From: Branchiostoma floridae | Taxonomy: Eukaryota; Chordata; Leptocardii; Amphioxiformes; Branchiostomatidae | DNA length: 61,499 bases | NCBI RefSeq assembly: GCF_000003815.2 | Contig: NC_049992.1 | Location: 2,489,624 to 2,551,122, forward strand | Direction of reading: 5' to 3' | Notes under the pieces: model-generated | What the model saw: only the letters and a program-made list of their open reading frames with translations | Databases searched by the model: none | What the model was told of the DNA's origin: nothing | Translations under genes and position numbers: made by a program | Shown here: piece after piece, positions 55,220 to 61,499 of the stretch | Layout of the letters: each line of letters begins with the position of its first letter | Position numbering within the stretch: position 1 is the first letter of the stretch

Positions 55220-56129
55220 TAAGTGCCGCCTCCGTACGAACTCGTAGGGAATCCGAAGGATTTTGGAGCACGCAGACACGCCGTAGAACTTTACGTACGT
55301 GCAGGCAAAACTTTGTGTGCCATCGGCCCCCCCAGACGTGCCAGTGCGGGCGACGCGCCTGCCCTGTACAGCCTGAACGTTTTCAGAAATACGCGGCGGA
55401 CGTGGCCTCTCAAAAAACGTATGGACAAATCGCACGCACGGCGGGTTGTGCCCTTAGCTTTAGCAAGAGTTCGACGACTCCATGCCTGCGTCAAGCTTTA
55501 TTATTTTGAAATCAATTAAACCGCGTAATATGTGACTTAACATTTGTCACTTCTACATATCATGCATGTCAGCAATGAATCTTCGTTATTCCCAATGACG
55601 TCACTTCGAAGTCAGCTACCCCTGCACCCCCCCCCCCCATAAACGTGTAAAGAAAACGAAGAAATCATGCAGAAATTCTGCTGCAGAAATCTAGAAAAGC
55701 AATCAGGGTGTCCGAAATGTAATGATTTCTTTGACAGATCTAATTATAACGACATAGCAACTGTTCTAATAGTCCATCCATAACGTTTTGAGTAATGTAG
55801 CAGTTCATCTACAAAGTAAAGTACATACAAGGAAATAGGCGAACGAAATTGAAACTTGAAATTAGTTGAGCCAACGTCCTTTACCTCTATATACAGATTA
55901 TTAGGTTACTGCTTCATATCCGCTTATTAATACAAATGTTCATTGTTAAATGTATAAGCTTATTGTTAAGTTGTAGTCTTGACAAGTTCTAAAGTACTTG
56001 CCTTTCTTTAGAAGTTTAACAACGTATTTGAAAAAAAATCTCAAAAGATTTCAATCTGATCATTTTTCCTGCATCATTTAGATGCACATGCAAACAAAAT
56101 ATCAATTTAAAATGTGCATTTAACATTGC

Positions 56130-56190
56130 GTGTGTATATGCGTGTGTGTGTGCGTGTTGTGTGTGTGTGTGTGTGTTTGTGTGTATGTTT
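56130..56190. repeat. (GT)n microsatellite
   Basis: GT-rich run interrupted by C and A, upstream of the last exon of the CTLD-CUB gene in window coordinates. Confidence 0.9.
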
Positions 56191-56316
56191 CTTTCTTCAC
56201 TTCAAAAGTATCTGGCAAACAATGTAGCCCAAACAACATTAGCGCTGCTATATCTGTGGGGCTAGTACGGTCACGCAACAGCATTTGTTGCGGCTAAGCT
56301 GCCCTCTCTGACTGCG

Positions 56317-59300
56317 TTAGCCACTGTCTCCCGGACGGGTCACTCTTCCGGCCGCACGCTTGCAGATGAAGGACCTGGTGGCTCGTTCATCGCAGGACAC
56401 GTCGTACCACTGGTCCGTTCCCCAGACGTTCTTCATCACTATGGCAACGCAGTAGCTCATCTTGGCGCCGTCCGGCTGAGGGAACCAGGTTCTGACATCC
56501 ATGGGTGACCTGAGGAAGGTGTGATGGGAAAACAATGCTGTGTTAAGTAGCAAATGCTGTGTTTTGTTTCACCATTCTCGGCAGAGAGGATTTAAAGAAA
56601 GGTTAGATAATGTTAACTTTTATGAAAATCAGTACCTTAGTAGTGATTTACCAATTGTAATGTTCAGAACAATTCAGGATATCCAACAGGAGATCTTACA
56701 AGCCTGCGCATTTTTTAATAAAACTTATCACACATCATCTTCCGCTCCCCGTCCTTTAACCGCGACCAAGGCCGCCATTGCCTCACCCCATCCACAACAC
56801 TCTCGTGACACGTTTCCTGTGTGTGGCCTTTGACTACTCTACAGTATTTTGACTACTCTACAGAGCTAAAGAAAGAAGGCGGATAGCTCCTAAAAGGTTC
56901 TTATCACAGCTGCCATTTGTTATGCACGATATCTAAATTCTCACTCTCTCTGTCTCTCTCTGTCTCTGTCTCAGTCTGTCCCTGTCTTTCTCTATCACTC
57001 TCTCTCTAAAAAGTTCGAAAAGCTGTATCTACATTGATAAACATAGACCCTTTGTGCTTAAAGAAATGGACATGTTTTCTCCAAAAACACATATGTATTC
57101 GAAAATGGGATGTCAAATGTTATTCTTTATAAGTCGACTTTGGTTAAAAGCAGAATATATATTGATACACGATAAATTATATATTACAGAACTAAGCATG
57201 TTTAATTGCTTTGCATTAGGGCTGGGTATCGGTACAGCGTACCGGTACAAAACCGGTTTTTCTTGTTGGACCGGTCCAGAAAAACCGGACCTGAAAAAAA
57301 TTAGGTGGACCGGATGTTGGACCGATTAGAAAATTAACATATTATTTCATCAGGCATTCACACGTTTTGGCGCTTGCAGGTGGAAGAAAATAAGAGTGCA
57401 GTAGAGTAGAGTTTATAGTAATTTCTACCAAGTTTTACAGCCAATCGTACAGGTGCAGCTAGCCTTGTAGGATTTTAAAACGCCAGTATGAGTCTAATAC
57501 TCCACCAAACAGATTTCTTTGTAGTGAAATGGACCATTGATATGAGTCATACTGAATCAGGTCCAGGTTCAGGTCCGGACCTGGACCTGATCCTCTGGAC
57601 CTGAACCGGACCTGGACCTGAATTTTCTGTACCGGTACCCAGCCCTACTTTGCATGTTTGTGGCTGGCGAGAGTACACGCACCAGTCCATGTAAGTCACC
57701 GGGATGCCATCGGTCCAGACGAAGGTTCGGTTCAGGTGGATGTCGTACAGACCTTGGGGCAACGAGAATTTATTGTTATGGATAAAGATAATATTCTATT
57801 CGTGGGTTTATCAAAGCGCACAGCAATTTCGTTTTTTCAGACTCCAGATTTCCGTTTCTTATTTGAACTTGTGTTCACCAGTTATCTTCAGATAAGCTGT
57901 ATTAAATCTGAATAGAGTCGAATACACACACACACATGTACATGAAAATGATATAACATGTCAAACCAATGTAAAGCGTTGGATCAACGATGCGTTTGAC
58001 GACAACGTTGGTGACCAACAGCAGGTGGAGAAACTCCATCTCTGCCCGGTCAGCGATGCTGGTTAAGTTAGCGCCAAACTCTCGGCACTTGACGTCTGCC
58101 TCCTCCCAGTTCACCCGTACGTGATGGTGGACGGTATGGTAGCAGTTTCGGCGGAACAAGCGCCAACCACATGGGCAGATGAAACCTTGGTAATTTGACA
58201 TGAAATGGGAAACTTTCTTATTTATCAAAGTGTCATAGAAATCAGGTATTTATAATTTATTCATTCATTTTGTTAGTTTCATTCAAACCGCAAAGTACAC
58301 GCACGGGGAATGGCTTGCGCCTCCCTGAATTATGTGCAGTTTGTCACATAGGGTTAATTAAAATACTAGCAATAAAATTAACACAAATTATTTACATTGT
58401 TGTGCCAGGCAAGGCAAACCATTTATTTTCTTTCAGTTGGGTGTTATTTTTACCTGCATCATCAGGAATGCCCTCCACCTGTCGGCTGGCGCTGAACTTA
58501 CTGACGTTGTACGTCGCTATAAACCCGCGACTAGCGCCAAAATCAGCAATGTGACTCGTCGCAAGCATGACCAAACGCATCTCATCGGAGCTCGACACAT
58601 AACGCTTCTGTTCGCCCTCGCCGCGACACAGCCCGTGGATCGTGTTCCACCCTACCGTCAGGAACCTGTCCCTGACCTGCAGCACGCGGCTGGCGCAGGG
58701 CAAATCTACGTCCAGCAGCACAAGCGTGACGTAGCTTCCTGGAGGACCTTCGATGGTCCACAGACAGATGGCTGAAGAAGGGAAGGCGTGTGGGTATCCG
58801 GGGGTGTAGATCAGCCCACAGCGATATTGGTCGGGTATGCCACAAAGGACATACCCACAGGACGTTTCCCTGGCCATGCAATCGTCGCACGCTGAAAAAG
58901 AAAGCAAGAAAAGTCGCTAGATGGTCGAAAATTGACCGTGATATTCGTCTCCCGAAAACCCAATTCCTGATGAAATATCAGCCGGAGATTGTGGAAACAC
59001 AAACACACAGACAAGACGAAAACATTGCCTTTGTTTACTGAGGTAAGAAAAAGGAGCAAAGACAATAGAGAAGCGGATAATTATCAATGAAAATAAAATG
59101 ATAGGTAATTTGCTACCTTATTGAACCATTCATGCGTCTGCAATGTTGCTATGGATGCCACAGTATCGCAGACTACAGCACATTGCTACCAAGAAGGTGA
59201 CGGATACCTGTCATGTCCGGAATATGTACACTTAGTTCGTCCCTGCCAGCCTCCTCTACATGTCCTAACTCAGTATGGGTTGTGGTAGTTTCACAGCCAT

Positions 59301-60207
59301 CGGCAAAGTACGATGCCGGATCTGCAAATCGTGAGAAACGAGCGTGTACATATCACTGAGTGTCCGATAAATGCACATATTTCCAATAAATAATGCAATC
59401 TTGTAAACATTGTAAAGGCAACCTAAGCAACATAAGCCCAAATCAGGGTTGCAGAACTTCAATTAACAAAGCTAATTTTGGGGGCACTTATTAAGGATGA
59501 AGCAACAACTCTGTGAAGTCTAATGTTGTGGATTATATCATATAGAGAATCTTATTGGCGCAGCTTGTTTCCGTGCCGTTTTTAACCGCTCAAAGTAAGA
59601 AATAATGATGTAAATATGGGAATATAGTGCAGTAGATATCAATTCCATACAGATGGCCTTATCCAGATTATTTCCACTTTTAACGTTCTAATGATGCTCT
59701 TGTCAGCCCGTGTATACTGCTGTGTAAACTTAACACTGTAACTGTAAAACTGTCTAAATTTATAATGGGGGGGTACACAGGGACATTTGTCAACGATTAT
59801 CGCACCTTTCTCGCAGATGAATTCTTTCTCAATCAGGCTGCAAGGCTGAAGACTCCATGGGCCTGGAAAGGGTCAAGAACATTATTTTGATGATGTAACT
59901 TGCTTATAAGGATATTCGTGCAGAATGTGATCATCAAACCCATAATTTTCATATTGTAATCGTTCACACATTATTGTAGCTATTCTGCGGCACGAAGAAT
60001 TCAAGACGTACCGTGGTCTTCTAGAAAGGCACAGAAGGGGTCATTAAGCCTCCAAATGTATTCCGGGAAACCGTCGAAGGAAATGTCCTGTTCCCTGAAA
60101 GCGTCACCCGCAGGACTTCCATCGCTCCAAGTGAAGTTGGCAATTTTCTGGAGATCAGAAGAGCAATAACTAAGATAAGGCTCGACAACATAATTGTCTG
60201 GACTGGC
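56317..60207 (-). CDS. Secreted CTLD-CUB-CTLD protein, 3' part
   Basis: Exons on the minus strand: ~60207-60012, 59862-59806, 59321-59208, 58891-58454, 58185-57967, 57752-57683, 56509-56317; phases agree from the first donor on. The first two exons are the second half of a C-type lectin-like domain (FTWSDGSP; WSLQPCSLIEKEFICEK). Exon 59321-59208 is a Thr/Glu-rich linker. Exon 58891-58454 is a CUB domain (CGLIYTPGYPHAFPSSAICL) after a Cys-rich lead (CDDCMARETSCGYVLCG). The last three exons are a complete CTLD: CPCGWRLFRRNCYH, WEEADVKCREFGANL, FVWTDGIPVTYMDW, QPDGAKMSYC, QWYDVSCDE, RSFICKR. QPD is the galactose-type specificity triplet of CTLDs, so galactoside binding is inferred. The protein ends 14 residues after FICKR without a TM segment. 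The 5' end is unresolved: the first exon lacks a CTLD N-half, which must lie beyond the GTGA satellite. No Toll, Ig or kinase modules. Confidence 0.83.
56940..57006. repeat. (TC)n-rich microsatellite
   Basis: Interrupted TCTCTC/TCTGTC run in the last intron of the CTLD-CUB gene. Confidence 0.85.
57217..57647. mobile_element. hAT-like MITE with perfect 8-bp target-site duplication
   Basis: Inverted termini TAGGGCTGGGTATCGGTAC and (reversed) TAGGGCTGGGTACCGGTAC enclose 431 bp; exact direct repeats CTTTGCAT flank it at 57209-57216 and 57648-57655. The subterminal parts are rich in 'accggtcc' and 'ggtccggacctgg'. No ORF. Sits in the last intron of the CTLD-CUB gene. An older broken relative lies at 1066-1425. 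Confidence 0.93.
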
Positions 60208-60315
60208 CTGAGCACTGAACAGATCCTCAGGGCGGCAAAGGACAGAACGAGATGGGCAAAGATCACCGCTACTGGATGTCGTGGAGCCCCTATGACCACT
60301 GTGGTTATGGGCCAT

Positions 60316-61325
60316 GAGTGAGTGAGTGAGTGAGTGAGTGAGGAGTGAGTGAGTGAGGAGTGAGTGAGTGAGAAGTGAGAGTGAATGAGTGTGAGTGAGT
60401 GAGTGAATGAGTGAGTGAGTGAGTGAGGAGTGAGTGAGTGAGTGAGGAGTGAGTGTGTGAGTGTGTGAGTGAGTGAGTGAGTGAGGAGTGAGTGAGTGTG
60501 TAAGTGAGTGAGTGAGTGAGGAGTGAGTGAGGAGTGAGTGAGTGAGCGTGTGAGTGAGTGAGGAGTGAGTGAGTGAGGAGTGAGTGAGTGAGTGAGTGAG
60601 TGAGTGAGTGTGAGTGAGTGAGTGATGAGTGAGTGAGTGTGTGAGTGAGTGAGTGTGTGAGTAAGTGAGTAGGTGAGTGAGTGAGTGATGAGTGAGTGAG
60701 TGATGAGTGAGTGATGAGTGAGTGAGTGATGAGTGAGTGAGTGAGTGAGTGTGAGTGAGTGAGTGAGTGATGAGTGAGTGAGTGAGTGAGTGAGTGAGTG
60801 TGTGAGTGAGTGAGTGAGTGTGTGAGTGAGTGAGTAGGTGAGTGAGTGAGTGATGAGTGAGTGAGTTAGTGAGTGAGTGAGTGTGTGAGTGAGTGAGTGT
60901 GCGAGTGAGTCAGTGATGAGTGAGTGAGTGAGTGAGTGACCGGAACTGGCCTGTGTGTGAGAGGTGCTTGAGCAGTGCTGGAGAGTTGAGTGGATGGGGT
61001 GTTAGTGAGTGAGTGACTCTGACTGAGGGACTGTAGTGATGTGTGAATAAGTGAGTGAGTGAGGGAGTGAGTGAGTGAGTGTCTGATGGAGTGAGTAGGT
61101 GAGTGAGTGACTGGTGAGTGAGTGAGTGAAGAGGGAGTGAGTGATGAGTGAGTGAGTGATGAGTGACAGAGTGAGTTAGTGTGAGCGACTCAGTGACTGA
61201 TGACTGAGTGAGTGAGTGAGTGTGTGAGTGAGTGAGTGTGTGAGTGAGTGAGTAGGTGAGTGAGTGAGTGAGTGATGAGTGAGTGAGTGAGTGAGTGAGT
61301 GAGTGAGTGAGTGAGTGAGTGAGTG
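60316..61325. repeat. GTGA tetranucleotide satellite, ~1 kb
   Basis: Almost continuous (GTGA)n with variants GAGGAGT, GATGAGT and GTGTGAGT, broken by a short less regular patch at about 60945-61060. It sits immediately upstream, in transcript order, of the first visible exon of the CTLD-CUB gene. Confidence 0.98.
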
Positions 61326-61499
61326 AAAAAATGTTTTCCCTTTGCCTAAAACATTGACCTAAAACGAGTTCTCATTAAAACTGCGGGCGAGCGATTTGAC
61401 AGTGCTCAACGAATGGACATTATATCGATGAACAAATATTATTACACTTCGTGTTTTGCCTTTTTAGTCAATATCACATATTCACATTAGTGACATCGT
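61326..61499. other. Unique flank after the satellite
   Basis: AT-rich sequence with no exon or repeat that I can recognise. Confidence 0.5.

Larger units (their letters stand above)
53502..56316. other. Intergenic region between MRPS22 and the CTLD-CUB gene
   Basis: No gene could be assigned. It holds a three-unit tandem repeat (53755-54045), a MITE-like end (54045-54150), a segment at 54240-54320 related to 56205-56280, a CpG-rich promoter-like block with possible 5' exon (54721-55219), a GC-rich stretch to about 55500, a C homopolymer near 55630 and a GT microsatellite at 56130-56190. Confidence 0.6.

Noticed and set aside
55186-55519. Overlapping ORFs of about 100 residues in both strands
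   Set aside because: GC-rich DNA with open frames in several registers; Arg-rich translations with no recognisable motif and a strong donor at 55219 interrupting the plus-strand ones.
60001-60315. ATG at 60315 as the true start of the CTLD-CUB gene
   Set aside because: The ATG lies at the edge of the GTGA satellite, is followed by no signal peptide, and the CTLD would lack its N-terminal half; an internal acceptor near 60207 is more plausible.

Overview
The window reads as genomic DNA of an invertebrate deuterostome, most likely a lancelet (Branchiostoma-like). Genes are split into many short exons with standard GT/AG borders, the housekeeping genes resemble their vertebrate orthologs closely, and the receptor-like genes combine lectin, WSC, CUB, CCP, LRR and Ig modules in combinations typical of lancelets. 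The species is inferred from this style; nothing in the sequence names it.

Layout: (1) 366-5018 (-) is the 5' part of a DDX19/DBP5 mRNA-export helicase, running off the left edge. (2) 5421-10420 (+), head-to-head with it, is a membrane receptor: signal peptide, SUEL-type lectin, WSC, CUB, CCP, stalk, TM, and a tail with six tyrosine motifs. (3) 12564-15332 (-), tail-to-tail with (2), is an intronless LRR-Ig receptor whose 468-residue tail holds nine YxN and seven HxYxxL-type motifs in repeat arrays. (4) 16726-33757 (+) is PLEKHM2 in 19 exons. (5) 39605-41929 (-) is UBXN10 in 3 exons. (6) 42201-47791 (+) is ELP5 in 9 exons, sharing a short bidirectional promoter with UBXN10. (7) 48650-53501 (-) is MRPS22 in 8 exons, convergent with ELP5. 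(8) 56317-~60207 (-) is the 3' part of a secreted CTLD-CUB-CTLD protein, cut off by a ~1 kb GTGA satellite.

The three large housekeeping genes have nothing functional in common, but they share one structural oddity. At least ten of their exons have tandem partial copies beside them that keep one exon edge and usually its splice site: 13 extra copies of the PLEKHM2 exon 4 donor edge, about 20 extra copies of the ELP5 exon 7 acceptor edge, and 9 extra copies of the MRPS22 exon 3 donor edge, plus low-copy decayed examples. I consider these splice-site-bearing exon-edge minisatellites, and the tyrosine-motif arrays of the LRR-Ig receptor, the two most unusual signals here.

Introns and intergenic DNA also hold many non-autonomous DNA transposons (two with clear 8-9 bp target-site duplications), foldback elements, tRNA-derived SINE heads and simple repeats. 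Exon borders were derived by reading splice consensus and keeping phase by hand. Family calls come from recognising the proteins; no database search was run.
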